From contig CM075653.1 in NCBI GenBank assembly GCA_037953625.1, positions 99,551,639-99,615,638 on the forward strand: a stretch of 64,000 bases of DNA, in the 5' to 3' direction. Of the stretch, positions 1 to 11,265 are shown in pieces. The position numbers and the translations under genes were made by a program. The stretch's first letter is position 1. Each line of letters starts with the position of its first letter. Below the pieces are notes generated by a model that was given only the letters and a program-made list of their open reading frames with translations, was not told the DNA's origin and made no database searches. Source of the DNA: Crotalaria pallida. Its lineage: Eukaryota; Streptophyta; Magnoliopsida; Fabales; Fabaceae.

Positions 1-153
1 GCTTTTCTTTTCAGTTGCCGCTTTGGGCATTTTCTTTTCAGTTGTCACTTTGGACTTTTCAGCTTGCCGCTTTTGGGCTTTTCTTTTCAGTTGCCGCTTT
101 GGGCTTTTTCTTTTCAGTTGTCGCTTTGGACTTTTCAGTTTGCCGCTTTTGGG
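1..153. repeat. 76-bp higher-order tandem repeat, two copies
   Basis: A unit made of three related sub-blocks (CTTTTCAGTTGCCGCTTTGG variants) repeats with a 76-bp period; the first copy starts near position 2 and the second near 78. It lies in the leader of the Ogre/Tat-like element and may continue beyond the window edge. Confidence 0.8.
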
Positions 154-742
154 CTTCATAAACTAACGGATCGCCTTGGATCTTGCATTAGCCAACCTCT
201 TTTTCTACATATTTTTCCGCCCGCGTTTAAGACTAGCGCCCTTGTTTCCCGGGAACTTTTCTAGCCTCGCGATATGGCGTACTTCGCCCGCGTTTGATCC
301 CGGAAATTTGTTTTCAGAGAGGTCTATCCGGGTGCCGCGATAAGGCGCATTGTGCCCGCGGTACGGTCCAACACTATTCTTTCTTTTCTTTTCCTTTTCT
401 TTTCTTTTTCTTCTTCTTTTTTGTGTGTGTTGGACCTCGCGTTTTGGCATTGTTGACCCTGTTTGAGGGGGTTTTTCTACAGCGATACCTCATGTCATCA
501 GTATCATTTAAGCATTTTCTGGGGACACCTCATGTCATCAGTGTCGCTCTTACTGCTGGCACCTCTTGTCACAAGCGCTATCTTGCTTCTGATTGATTGT
601 TTAACTCTTGATAGCTTGTGATCCGTGACACTTCTTGTCACTGGTGCTATCATTTTGTAAACGCTTAGATTGTTCTGGATTCTTGACTTTGCGCTCATGC
701 TTGCCTTTGCATACTCTGCTTTGATGTATGAACAAGCTTAGA

Positions 743-840
743 TGCGCCTTCAACAGGAGTGCGCCTTCGACAGAGGTGCGCCTTCGACAGTGGTGCGCCT
801 TCGACAGTAGTGCGCCTTTGACAGAGGTGCGCCTTTGCAA
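743..840. repeat. 17-bp tandem repeat, six copies
   Basis: The unit TGCGCCTTCGACAGNGG recurs with an exact 17-bp period at 743, 760, 777, 794, 811 and 828. Differences are mainly single bases just after CAG. It sits in the retroelement leader and has no coding sense. Confidence 0.9.
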
Positions 841-1157
841 TTGTGATCATAGCCACCTTTTAGATTTGCTTTTGGCTTTTGGCTGGATGGTTTGCTTGGA
901 AACGCCTTTTGTTTTTTGTCCGCCTTTTGAGTTTTGTTATGTACTTTTTGTTTTTAATCTTGTCTTGCTGTCGTGCTCGGATATCTGCATTGTCTTTCTG
1001 GCTTGTGCTCTTTTGCACGCTTTTGCTTTGAAGTTGCCTTGGTCTTTCCGGTTTGAATTCATTGTCAGCTTTTGATTTCAACTTTTGCTATAACTTTGCT
1101 CTCAGCCTTTTCTTTGCATTTCCTCCAGGGTTTCTAGATTCAACACTCTTTCTTTTC

Positions 1158-1430
1158 TGATGCGCCTTCTACAGGGTGCGCCTTTGGTTAATCGATTAAG
1201 TTGGAACATAACGGTGTATTGAAATTGAACAAGGGGCGCTTTCGACGAGGGTACACCTTCAGTTGATTGATGCTGTTGAATTTGAAAATGGTGTATTGAA
1301 AATGAGCAGGGGGCGCTTTGAACAAGGGTGCGCCTTTGGTTGACTGATTTTGTTGAATCCGAATTGTGTTTTGTAACTGGACAAGGGGGCGCTTTCTCGA
1401 GGGTGCGCCTTTAGATCGCTAATTCTGGGC
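1158..1430. repeat. 75-77-bp tandem repeat, about 3.3 copies
   Basis: Starts at about 1174, 1249, 1326 and 1401 share GGGTGCGCCTTTGG and a later GGGGCGCTTT block. The same GCGCCTT core is used in the 17-bp and 32-bp arrays of this leader, although the periods differ. Confidence 0.8.
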
Positions 1431-2586
1431 GGGGTGTCGCCTTCTAGTATGATTTCATCTTTTTTTTTCTTTCTTTGCTTGATTTCGATTTGCTTGGTTG
1501 TCACAGATCTTCCTATTTGTGTTGGGTTTCTTTCTCTTGAAACTTTGCTCTTGTTTCATTATTCGCTGTTTGATACTTCACTTTTGATCGCCTTCTCACT
1601 GGGCGAGAACGCTTTTCTATTCTGGATAGATCAGGTGCTTCTTGTTCTCAGTGGAGGAAGCGATCCTCCCATGGCATTGAGTATCTTAGCAAAACATGGA
1701 AAATCATGACCTAAGGGCATACTTAGGACTTCCTGAATGTGTGGAAGATATCAATTATTATTCCTACACAAACAATTTTCATTTTGATTATTTTTCGTGC
1801 TATACATGTCCATTTCACTAGCCATCTCTAGTAAATCATGTACAAGATCATGCATCATTGTGTATCACTGTCAAGATTATGTCTTCGTATAACTATTTTT
1901 CAGAAGCACGCCTTTATGTATCTAAATCGGTCAGCTCATAACATGAATTACTAGATTATGAAAAACAGTTTCTTCACATCATGCCATGGTTGAGCCAAGA
2001 AAATTTAATAAGATTATGACAACATGATATACTAGTTTTAGTAAACATTCATTTATACAGACTTATCTAATTATTGCCTTTGCAGTCACATATTTTAATA
2101 TATATCAGAGCGACATCATTCATGATTTTGATCATACATATGCAATTATAAGCCATGACATACATAGTCTAAAAATCAAACCATACACATATCATATCAT
2201 GTCTTGTTAGAACAATGCTATTCTAGACAAAGTAAAAATAAATATCAGGATAATCTTAGACATGAAACTAACTACGTAGAGCATGATGTCACGTGAAAGC
2301 GATACTACCAAAAGCATATTAGGATATAGATGCACAAAAAGAGCATATAGTAACTATATTTCCTTAACTATACATACAACAACTGATACGCGATTGGATA
2401 CAATACATTTTTCATTTGGTCATGATTCATATCTATTATAATTAAATTCATGAAAAAGGCATACTAGCATATGCACTGAGTTAAGAGTTATATGTACTTA
2501 GCTTTTAGTGCAGATAACATGAAGCAAGTTTTCCATAAAACTTTCTGGTTGCGGCTTTGCTCCTAAGTTTCTTCTTTCTGTAATGT

Positions 2587-2750
2587 GGCCCCTTCGTCAG
2601 TAAGAGCGTACTTTGTGTGGCGCCTTCGTCAGTGAGAGCGTACTTTGTGTAACGCCTTCGTCAGTAAGAGCGTACTTTGTGTGGCGCCTTCGTCAGTAAG
2701 AGCGTACTTTGTGTAGCGCCTTCGTCAGTAAGAGCGTACTTTCGCCCTTT
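2587..2750. repeat. 32-bp tandem repeat, five copies
   Basis: CCTTCGTCAGTAAGAGCGTA recurs at 2591, 2623, 2655, 2687 and 2719 with an exact 32-bp period and very few changes. This indicates recent expansion inside the retroelement leader. Confidence 0.92.
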
Positions 2751-3127
2751 CGGTTGTGTGATTGCCTTCTGAAAATCTAGGTAAAGCGAATGTGGTCGCC
2801 TTTTGGAGCGTCGCTTTTCTGGACAGTTGGGCTCGCAAAGATCTAGACCTCCTCTTGGACGAGTCTCGTCGCCCATTGGAAAGTTTGTATCAGAGCGAAC
2901 CTGGTCGCCTTCTGTGAGCACGCCTTCTGGGGAGATCGCTCTCTGAGGAGCGCCTTCTAGGGAGCTCGCCTTTTGGGGAGCAGACCGCCTTTTGAGAAGG
3001 TCGCCTTTGGGCTGAAAGACAACCTTCTTGCTGAAACGCTTCTTCAGTTGGAGACTGTTGATATCAGTGGAGCGCCTTCAGGAGTTATCTTTTGAGTAGC
3101 GCTTCTTCACCGTTTGGAGCCATAACT

Positions 3128-3145
3128 TCCCCAGCGGAGTCGCCA
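3128..3145 (-). other. Primer-binding site (tRNA-Arg type)
   Basis: On the minus strand the 18 bases read TGGCGACTCCGCTGGGGA, starting two bases after the LTR end at 3148. The 5' TGG matches a tRNA 3' CCA. I recall this sequence from Ogre/Tat elements as tRNA-Arg complementary; the tRNA identity is from memory. Confidence 0.7.
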
Positions 3146-3147
3146 AT

Positions 3148-4252
3148 TGTTTCTGTTCGCTTTTAGTGATAAGCAAATGATTAAGCAGAGATAAATGGGT
3201 TCGTAAACTTAGTGAAGCTTTAGGCTTTCATTATATTGAAATGAGATACAGAGAGGTGGATACAAGGAAATGACTTCCACACTTGTGGTATTTTTACAAG
3301 GGGAGGGGTGTGCGCTTTGGCTTTTACACTCTCCTCTATGATACTAAGCCTAAGTTTCAGAGGAAGCTTCTATTCCTTTTCCCTCATTGTACTCTCTCTG
3401 TGTGTAGTTCTCCACGTGTTGGAGTTATTGTTCCAGTTGTAGTTGGATGAAGTTGTTCTTGTTGGTTGCTGGAGGTGTGCGCTTTCTGGCTCACCTCCTT
3501 CTTTTGTATTTCTCTCTCGTGTTCTCTCTCTTACTTCTCTTCAGTGTTCCTTCTCTGAAACTTAGAGAAGAGAACTAGTGTTTCTTGTGTTTATTGTGTT
3601 GTTTTCCTCCGTTGAGTTCCTCTTTTCTTATCCTCTCATGGAAGATGAAGTCCCTCTATTTATATTGCCTTCTTTGCCCACTGGTTATTGCCTTTCCTGC
3701 TTTATCCACTGGTTGATAGCACTTTTTCTCTTTGACTGCTGTGCATTATCTCCTTTATCAGGTACCTTTTGTTTGTTTCCTTATTTTGGCTTTGTCATCA
3801 ATGGCTGCAGAAGGAGAGGGGCTCAAGTCTTACTACTCTTGGCTTTGTCTTGGGTAGCCAAAAGATTCCCTCTTGGCTTCCTCTGCAAGTCGTTGGAGTC
3901 TTGAGCAGTTGTGTTGCCTTTTCCTGAGCATGTGTGCGCCTTCCACAAGCTCTATTCCCTGTTCGCTCTCATTTATCATGACTTTCTCCCCAAGTTTCCA
4001 TGACACCTGAGGCGCTTTGGGAGGACATGTTGTGCTCACTGCCATCAGTACGTCTTGCTCTTTCTCCTGGGCACATCATCAGAATGTGTCGCCTTGATGA
4101 CTGTCGCTCTGGGCACGTGACGCTCTGGGCAGCTCTTGGTGCTTACATACCTTTCTCAGAGTCTTTTATTGTTTTGTTTTTGTTTGATGATTTTGGGTCT
4201 TCATATGGATTGGGCTTTGTAATTTGGGCCACCAAATATTGGGGTACCAACA
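3148..4252 (-). mobile_element. 5' LTR of the Ogre/Tat-like element
   Basis: On the minus strand the LTR starts TGTTGGTACCCCAATATTTG at 4252 and ends GCGAACAGAAACA at 3148, giving TG...CA ends and a length of 1,105 bp. The primer-binding site follows directly. The matching 3' LTR lies outside the window, so boundaries cannot be confirmed by LTR comparison or target duplication. The 108-residue frame at 3578-3904 is inside the LTR and is not considered a gene. Confidence 0.7.
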
Positions 4253-4632
4253 TGCTCATACTATGTTTTAATATTTTTTTTACAAGTTTTCGATAAAATG
4301 TTTAAACTAGTTCAGGAATTTAAACTCTTTTTTCTTTATTTTATGTAGTATGCTTTAGTGATAAACCGATATCCGTCAAATTATATTGAATGCTTTTGAT
4401 AATAAAAGTGTATTTTGTGTTATTTTTGGATATTTTCGATTTACTATTGTAGAAAAGTATTAATTTCTATGAAATCTTGTTGATTTTATTTTTATTTTTG
4501 TAATTTTATATTTTTTTAAATCGATATATATATATATATATTAATAATTATATATAAATATAAATAGTTGTACCTTAATTTTTAAGAAAATGTTGTATCC
4601 CGTACCTATATATGTAGTGGGTACCGATATTT
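4253..4632. other. AT-rich spacer
   Basis: Between the Ogre-like LTR and the hAT target site I see only AT-rich sequence with a (TA)n run near 4524-4542. No gene or element end is recognised. Confidence 0.6.
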
Positions 4633-5116
4633 ATGCTCATTAGGGATGGCAACGGGGCAGGGAACACGGGGGAGGCCTTTCCCATTCCCTATCCTCGGGT
4701 CGCATTTGTCCCCCATCCCCATCTCCATTCTCCTTGTCGGGGGTAGATTAACCTCCATCCCCATTCCCCACCAACCCCATGTGTAACATCCTACTTTTTA
4801 TACTTTTAGAAATTACTTTAATCTAATATTTATTTACGAAAATATTCGGGGTTTATAAAAATTTTGACGGAGTTTCCTTTTAAAAATTGGACTTTCCCCG
4901 AATAGAATTAAACCTGTCAGTCCAGAACAGTTTGCAAATTGAGTAAAATAAAACTTTCAATTCAAAATAAAAATATACATATAACTGTTCAATATACAAA
5001 ACGCTGAAACAAAATAAAATCATTAAATTACAATTATATTTACAAAATCTACTTATTACAAAATTAACCTATGAATGGTTGCCCTACTATTGGGACCGTG
5101 AGGTCACCCTAACAAT

Positions 5117-5137
5117 ATACTCTCCGAAGGAGAGTAT
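5117..5137. repeat. Perfect 9-bp stem hairpin
   Basis: ATACTCTCC, spacer GAA, then GGAGAGTAT. It lies within unit Z just after the acceptor-like site on the minus strand, and shares its CTCC/GGAG core with the larger hairpins at 5578-5726. Confidence 0.8.
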
Positions 5138-5577
5138 CACTTTCTCGGCCTTGATCTTCACATGTGCCTGTCTCCTTGGTGTACCTAATATGTCCACTGT
5201 AAGGGTGAGTACTTTGAAATCTAGATCAAAGAAAACGTTTAAAAACAATAATAAATCATAAATAGGTATATTCAAACACATACATTGGCAATTAAGCAAA
5301 TCACAACTCAATTAGCAAGTACAACATCGTAACTTTATCCAGTTTAACCATATTACGTATATAACTTTAATATAATGCATTAATGCGCAATCACATGGTT
5401 ATGCTCTACTAACGTCACACTTAGGTGATTTAATTCCTTGAATCCGATATTAAACATTTCATTTCAATTTAAACACTTTAACACTTTGATCGGATTCAAT
5501 GAATTAAAACACCTGTACTATGCAATCACACTTCCCTTTTCACTTTAACTTTTACACTTTTACACTTTTAACGATTG

Positions 5578-5726
5578 GGTACATTGTGCTTCACATTCTC
5601 CCCGAAGGAGGGTTCCTCACACAATGTACCTATACACTTTTAACACTTTAACTTTTAACACTTTTAACAATTGGGTACATTGTGCTTCACATTCTCCCCG
5701 AAGGAGGGTTCCTCACACAATGTACC
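5578..5726. repeat. Two tandem copies of a large hairpin unit
   Basis: Each copy opens with GGTACATTGTG and closes with its complement CACAATGTACC (5578-5588 with 5620-5630; 5674-5684 with 5716-5726). A second inner stem, CTCC-CCGAA-GGAG, sits in between. The 96-bp period includes a pyrimidine-rich spacer. This is the unit-Z counterpart of the hairpin arrays in family X. Confidence 0.8.
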
Positions 5727-6987
5727 TATACACTTTCCCTTTTCCATAACAATAATAACACAACCACCTCACAACCCCCCTCCACTCTGGGGAAAAACCG
5801 ACCAGGAGGGAGCATTTCTCAACCCCTGTTTGGGTGCTTCACCTCCACTTAGGAAGGTCCCTCGCTCACCCGCTCGCACAATACGTCACACTCCTCTAGG
5901 GTAGTGTTAACAACGTACAATCTGGATTGATTCACCCAGATTTGCTCTAGCAGAAATCACTATCACTGGGCAAAAGGAGCCAAAGTAAATAGAATTACTA
6001 TGGTTTGCGTCGGACCAATCCCCGACACGGGTGGCGAACCCATGTCCTTTGGAAGATCAAAGTCCCCCATAGTAATTCCTAACATTTACTCTTGTCCTCA
6101 TCAATCGCAAAGCGACGTATGTTTTTCCCCGACTCCTAACGTCCACCTTTTCACCATGCATGATTCAATATTCTAAGTGTTTCTCAATTGAGTTTAAGAC
6201 CCTCTTGGTTCTTTAGAAAAATGTCATTTAATTGGTTTAAACTCAATTGAGAAATATTTGGCTCTATTTGATGCATAACTATATGAATGTCATTTACAAT
6301 TTACTTATATACACTTTAATAATATTAATACAAACAATATCAATCAACAATCAGTCGACATACTCAGGTATGTCTCAGGGACTGTAATTTAAATCACCTT
6401 CCTAGGGTTCTTCACTTCCTATCCTAACAATTCACAAAATCAGTTAATATAACATATCCCTAAAACTTAGAGTTTCTAACTATACTCTACCCTCCTACCC
6501 ATCAACCTAACCAATCAATAATATACCCAATTATAACTCTATTACTATAATTAAACCCTTCCTCTAATACTAGACCAAAGTACACCCCTTACCTTGAGGA
6601 GAGAAAAAGAGAATTGGGGTTTTTGTTGGAGCTCCACACCAAGCTCCAATCCATGCTCCACGACTCCTATTCCTTGCCCCTCTAGCATCTCCTAATACCA
6701 ATTGAATGATTTGGAGGCTCAAATTAATGAATTAGAAAAGTTAGGGTTTTGGGGTTTTGATTTGGGGGTTTTTGAGAGAGAGGAATTTAATGGAGATTGA
6801 GAGAGGGAAAATGATTGGGGATTGATAGGGAGTGATTATATGAAGTTGATTCTGTGGGATTTGGTGTTACTTTGATGATTTGAAGAGGATTAGAGAAGAG
6901 AGAGAAGAGAACTCGAGCTGTATGAGAGAGAAGGAGTTGCTGAATCTGTTTTGAAAATCACGTGTTCTTCAACTTAACAGTAGGGGT

Positions 6988-7142
6988 TAATCGATTAATT
7001 CGACCCCTTAATCGTTTAACAAGGCCATTAATCGATTAAGTCCAAAAGAGCAATAAAATTTAATCGATTAATCTGTTCCCTAATCGAGTAGATCCGAATG
7101 ATGCTTAAATTCTAATCGATTAAGGCCCTTATTAATCGATTA
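6988..7142. repeat. TTAATCGATTAA palindrome array in unit Z
   Basis: TTAATCGATTAA or one-base variants recur about six times within 155 bp, spaced 10-40 bp, at about +210 to +370 from the minus-strand start of the unit. The centre is always CG. Function unknown. Confidence 0.85.
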
Positions 7143-8615
7143 ACTCAGTGCAAAATGGCTTTCTTTCACACTTCTAAGACTCTAAGCTCATCACACTCAT
7201 TCCCTACCTTCTTAACCTCAAAACACTCATTCTCACAACTTCTAAACTAGCCCTAGCTCATACTCTTAATACACTTAACTAAATTCTAAGTCTAACCACA
7301 CGCTAATCTAATCTTAATAACGTTACTAAACGGAATCGAAACTTGGGATGTTACACCATGGGGAACCTAACTTCAATTTGACCTGTTATAAAATTCACAA
7401 TGTCGAATACCATTTTTAAACTTGTATATAAATTATCAAGCATATATATTATAATTTATAAATAGTATAGAAAAGTAAATAAAAAAAAGAAATTACCCAA
7501 AGTGGTGGAGCAGTGAGGGACGGTGAGAGAGCGGTGGTGAGACACGGTGAGAGAGCGGAGCAGTAGCGAGAAGAAGACCGTGAGGGACGGTGAGAAGCGC
7601 AACGGCGGCAGCGCTACTGAAGCCCCCTTGAAGCTGCTGGATAGCGAGTACTAGTTCTAGGGTTGGGGCCTTGGGGTAATTTTGTAAGTATAATAAATAT
7701 AATTATAAAAATATATGTGAAATTATGAAAAAACCTATTTTTTAACTATATAAAGGCTAATTATTTAAGGGCATATAAGTAAAATAGGCGGGGACGGGGA
7801 ACCCGCGGGGACAGGGGAACCAATCCCATTCCCCGCACCGAAATCTGTTCGGGGGAAAACCCCCCATCCCCGCACCAATGGGGAAAAATCCCCGAACTCG
7901 GGTATCCGAACGGGACGTTCCTTGTGACACCCTCAAAATAACCCAAGTAATTAATACAAAATGAGTACTATTACTTGAGAATATATGGACTTGTAAAATG
8001 TTAGAAAATACTGGATTCAAAATTTTCTTTTATATTTTCCAAATAGTCGGATGCACAAACCAAAACATAGGATGTTTGGAGAATAGTTTACGTATTACTT
8101 TTAAATTCGAATTCGGCATTTACTTTGCTCAACAGGTAATTTCGCAAATCTTGGATAGCATTCTCTTTGAAGATAAATGTACTCTGTTTCATATAAAGGA
8201 ACTCAAGTATTGCCATCCAGTTTTCGTCTAGCCAAGTAATACAATTTCCAAAATGTCATAGCCGAGTTATTTTAAATCAATATCAGAGTAAGCGGAAATA
8301 TCAGGACTATGGAATAAACTTTAGTTTAAGCATGGATTTTATATATATCAAAAGGTACGTAATACATAGTCCGGCAGTAAGGATCTCCAAAATCCCAGAA
8401 CAAGTCCATAAAGCTATGTATTTTTATGTACATCAAAATAGACCATGGCTCCAGAGTTTTCAAAATAAATTCCCACAATATATAAAACTCCCAAAGCTGG
8501 TCTCATAGCACTGGTCGCGGCAGTAGTAGTAGAAGTCTCCAAGAAGCAGCAGCAATCATCATCCAAATCATTATCAGGAGCTAATCTCCTCCACAACATC
8601 CATCACATCGGATCC

Positions 8616-9116
8616 CTAATCCTCATCATTTACCTTATGCACATACCTAGGGATCATCGCCTCTCCATTGACTCCCGATAGATTAAACGACAAGCTCGCT
8701 TCCGCTCTCGTATTCGAAAGGATCCTCCTCGATCTCATTTGAAGGAGTAATTTCCCTACCACTGGGTACAAGGTCTGATGTAACGTGACCTTAATAGGAC
8801 TCCTTGAAATAGACGGGGAAGTCTCCTCTCGAATGACTCTAAGAGAAAAAGGGTATGAGCGGGTAGGTTTGAATTGAAAACTGTTAGATAAGCGAGCTGG
8901 TCGAGTGGGAGATGATCCATGGTAAGTATAAAAAGTAGATACATGCATAGCGTATATGATGAGAACCCTAAACCTACGAGGATGTGACCGAACCAGTGGA
9001 TTAGGGTGATCGAAGGTAACCACTATCTCACCCTCATACACTACTCGGCAATCCTCGCAGATCCGTATGCCACTAAGAAGTGGGCGGACCTCGATGCAAG
9101 CGATGTAACGTGACAT
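8616..9116 (-). CDS. Family X conserved protein, copy 1 (166 codons, later part frameshifted)
   Basis: The first 50 or so residues match the short proteins at 26745 and 45633: an IE-RP opening, a YEGE-V-VT block and HPNPLVR followed by PRRF. At the position where the other two copies have a stop codon this copy has AGG and reads on into MHV-TFYTYHG, which is the start of the downstream module in the other copies. Beyond about residue 90 the frame no longer matches copy 3, so an indel has probably occurred. The start is the ATG immediately after a conserved acceptor-like site (TTGTAG/GTAATG). No known domain is recognised; the function is unknown and the protein is short and basic. Confidence 0.5.
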   Translation of the reverse strand: MSRYIACIEVRPLLSGIRICEDCRVVYEGEIVVTFDHPNPLVRSHPRRFRVLIIYAMHVSTFYTYHGSSPTRPARLSNSFQFKPTRSYPFSLRVIREETSPSISRSPIKVTLHQTLYPVVGKLLLQMRSRRILSNTRAEASLSFNLSGVNGEAMIPRYVHKVNDED

Positions 9117-9440
9117 TACCTACAAGGGCATAGGGGTAAGCAAATCTATACACATAATCAATAGAGCTTAAATATTGAAGTAACATGATTATGCATAGAT
9201 AACCCCAAAACAGTTAACCGCCATAGTTAACACTTAGAAAAACACTTAATGTAAATAAGGTGTTCATACTTATTCTTAATATCAAACCTTAACCTTATTA
9301 AGGGTAAGTGGCATGATGCCTGACATTCTTCTTTTCCTGAGATTTCCCTCTCTAATGTCCTCACAGACGTTGACTCAGCACAACAGTGCATTCCCAAATC
9401 ACGAATACGTTACCAAAACGTACGGCGTACTAGCTCGGAA

Positions 9441-9664
9441 GTGATAAAAACGTCACACTACCTGGTGAACGTCGCGTCGCCCAAGGACGCAAACCTATCA
9501 CTTGTCAACATACAACGGGTGTGATAAAAAACGTCACCAAATCAGATGAACGTCACGTCGCCTACGGACGTAAACCTTATCACTTGTGCTACACAACAGA
9601 GGTGATAAACAACGTCACCATGTCTGATGAACGTCACGTCGCCTACGGACGTAAACCTTACCAC
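9441..9664. repeat. About 80-bp hairpin repeats, three copies
   Basis: Each copy begins GTGATAA and closes with TTATCAC (or a one-base variant) about 60 bases later, at 9441-9500, 9521-9583 and 9601-9664. Inside each is a second stem, ACGTC and GGACGT around GCCTAC. The array lies in the presumed intron of family X copy 1, at the position of the small TGG-loop hairpins in the other two copies. Confidence 0.75.
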
Positions 9665-10030
9665 TTGTGTGCACACACTGTTGAAACATCCAATCAACAG
9701 TATACCACATACTGCCCACATTATCCACCTTAATGTGTCATCGAGCTAATAGCAACTTTTTATAATTCCAGAGGTCTTCCTCATGTCACTCGAACATGAG
9801 TAAACGATCTAATATCTTTGCTTAAAGAAATTGATTGGTACATTTCAATGTGTAACGTGCCATCCAAGCAACGTTATGACGTGCCACCCGAGCAACGTCC
9901 CATCGTCCAAAATGAATAATCATAAAATCAATCCATCTCTTTTATGTTCAGATCCTTTGGATTTTTATAGTTAAATCCTTAGCCAACTAAGTCAAAATTG
10001 AAAATGGTGTTTCTCAGGTTCAGGTAAATT

Positions 10031-10360
10031 ACTCGAGTATAATTTAGCATACTCGAGTGTTTTTTTTTTTCAATTTTTCCAGATTACTCGAGTGTTCTTA
10101 GGGTTACTCGAGTGTTCATGAATTTCTGGGGATCTGGTTTTCAAATTTATTAAATTACTCGAGTAGTTCATGGGTTACTCGAGTATTCATCATGATTTCC
10201 AGAATACTCGAGTCACCCCTGCATTACTCGAGTGGTTTGCCTTAACATGTCCCCAGGTCTTACTCGATACTCGAGTACTAGACACAATACTCGAGTGTTC
10301 TTGCTCAAATTACATTGTTTTACAAACATGTTACTCGAGTATTCTGTCCAATACTCGAGT
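10031..10360. repeat. ACTCGAGT palindrome array, family X copy 1
   Basis: The 8-bp palindrome ACTCGAGT recurs about a dozen times, often in pairs 15-25 bp apart and usually flanked by T on the left and A or G on the right. Intervening sequence is not repeated, so it is not a simple tandem array. Confidence 0.9.
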
Positions 10361-11257
10361 GTTTCCCAGCAGAACAGACTGGAATCTTTGGTTTAACACA
10401 CCATTTTCAGTTCTACTCAATTCTAGTCCAATCCAGGGATCCACAAAGTTCATATATCATAATTAGAACATGTTACAACACAAAAACAACAACTCATTAC
10501 ACTGAATCGAATCTGAGCAACCATTATGCATAAAAACACATTTTCAACAACTTAACATACCAAATTCAGTTCCAAACACTTTTGGCATGAAAACAACTTG
10601 CACATAGCTCACATACAACATATAGAACTTGCTCAGAACACCATTAGAACACAGGTTGGTCTCCAAACCAATTTCCCTATTCAAACTAAGCCCTTAGAGC
10701 CTCTTGGTGGCTCTCTAATCAAATGCATGCAATTTAAACTCTATCTAGTGAATAGAGAGCTTCCCCTTACCTCTTAGATGTGAATCAACAGAGACTTTAC
10801 CCCAAACTTAGCTTCCAAGCTGAATTCCCCAAAATCCACACTGAAACAGAGCAGTTTCAGCAGAGCACCAAGATTGAATTGGTTGATGCATGAAACAACC
10901 ATAAAAATTGGGGAAATTAGTCTCTATATACTCTCTACAATTCGCACTAACTAAAGAAACAAGATTCACATGAGGATGTTACCTGAGCTTACCAAAATCA
11001 AGCTCCAAAGTAAGCTCCAGGAACCTGAAACAGCAAACTGACCTCAACTTCTAAGCCTCGATTCTTCCAATCTACTCACTCTCAGCTCACAATATTGGTG
11101 TCTATACAAAGCTCGAGATGTGAGCTTTGTATTGGTGTATGATTTTTGGTTCGAATCAACCCAGAGAGGGAGAATCGATTGAATCAATTCGGAAACCCTA
11201 ACACACACAATACTTCACGAATTTGAGCAAAAGGGTTGATTGATTCATCAACCATGG

Positions 11258-11265
11258 CTTAAATA
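11258..11265 (-). promoter_or_regulatory. TATA-like element, family X copy 1
   Basis: TATTTAAG on the minus strand, about 400 bp from the unit start, followed by a CCATGGTTGATGAATCA block that is also found after TATATAA in copy 3 (43664). Conserved position across three copies supports a promoter. Confidence 0.5.

Larger units (their letters stand above)
1..3147 (-). mobile_element. Ogre/Tat-like Ty3 element, 5' internal region (partial)
   Basis: Read on the minus strand this is the untranslated leader that follows the LTR and primer-binding site at 3128-4252. The element runs off the left edge of the window. No long reading frame is present, which suits Ogre/Tat elements with their long leader before the first gene. 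The leader is dominated by imperfect tandem repeats sharing a GCGCCTT core (743-838, 1158-1430, 2587-2750). The stretch 1740-2570 is AT-rich and shows nothing recognisable. The family assignment rests on the primer-binding site and the LTR start, so it is tentative. Confidence 0.6.
4782..7355 (-). mobile_element. LTR-type unit Z (solo LTR-like), TSD CCATG
   Basis: Ends are TGTAACATCC at 4782 and GGATGTTACA at 7355, with 5-bp duplications CCATG at 4777-4781 and 7356-7360 inside the hAT element. Length 2,574 bp, with no internal gag or pol. I orient it minus because the minus-strand start (TGTAACATCCCAAG) resembles family X and several landmarks follow in the same order. These are CG-centred palindromes at 6988-7142, a donor-like CAAG/GTAAGGGG at 6592, hairpin repeats at 5578-5726 and an acceptor-like CTTACAG at 5197. 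The most economical reading is a solo LTR of a Ty3-type element. Confidence 0.8.

Noticed and set aside
4240..4640. Similar GTACC...ATGCTCATAC strings at the LTR end (4245-4262) and the hAT target site
   Set aside because: The match is short and the intervening DNA shows no element structure; most likely coincidence.
5671..5904. 77-residue frame in unit Z
   Set aside because: Overlaps the hairpin repeats, biased composition, no conservation seen in family X.
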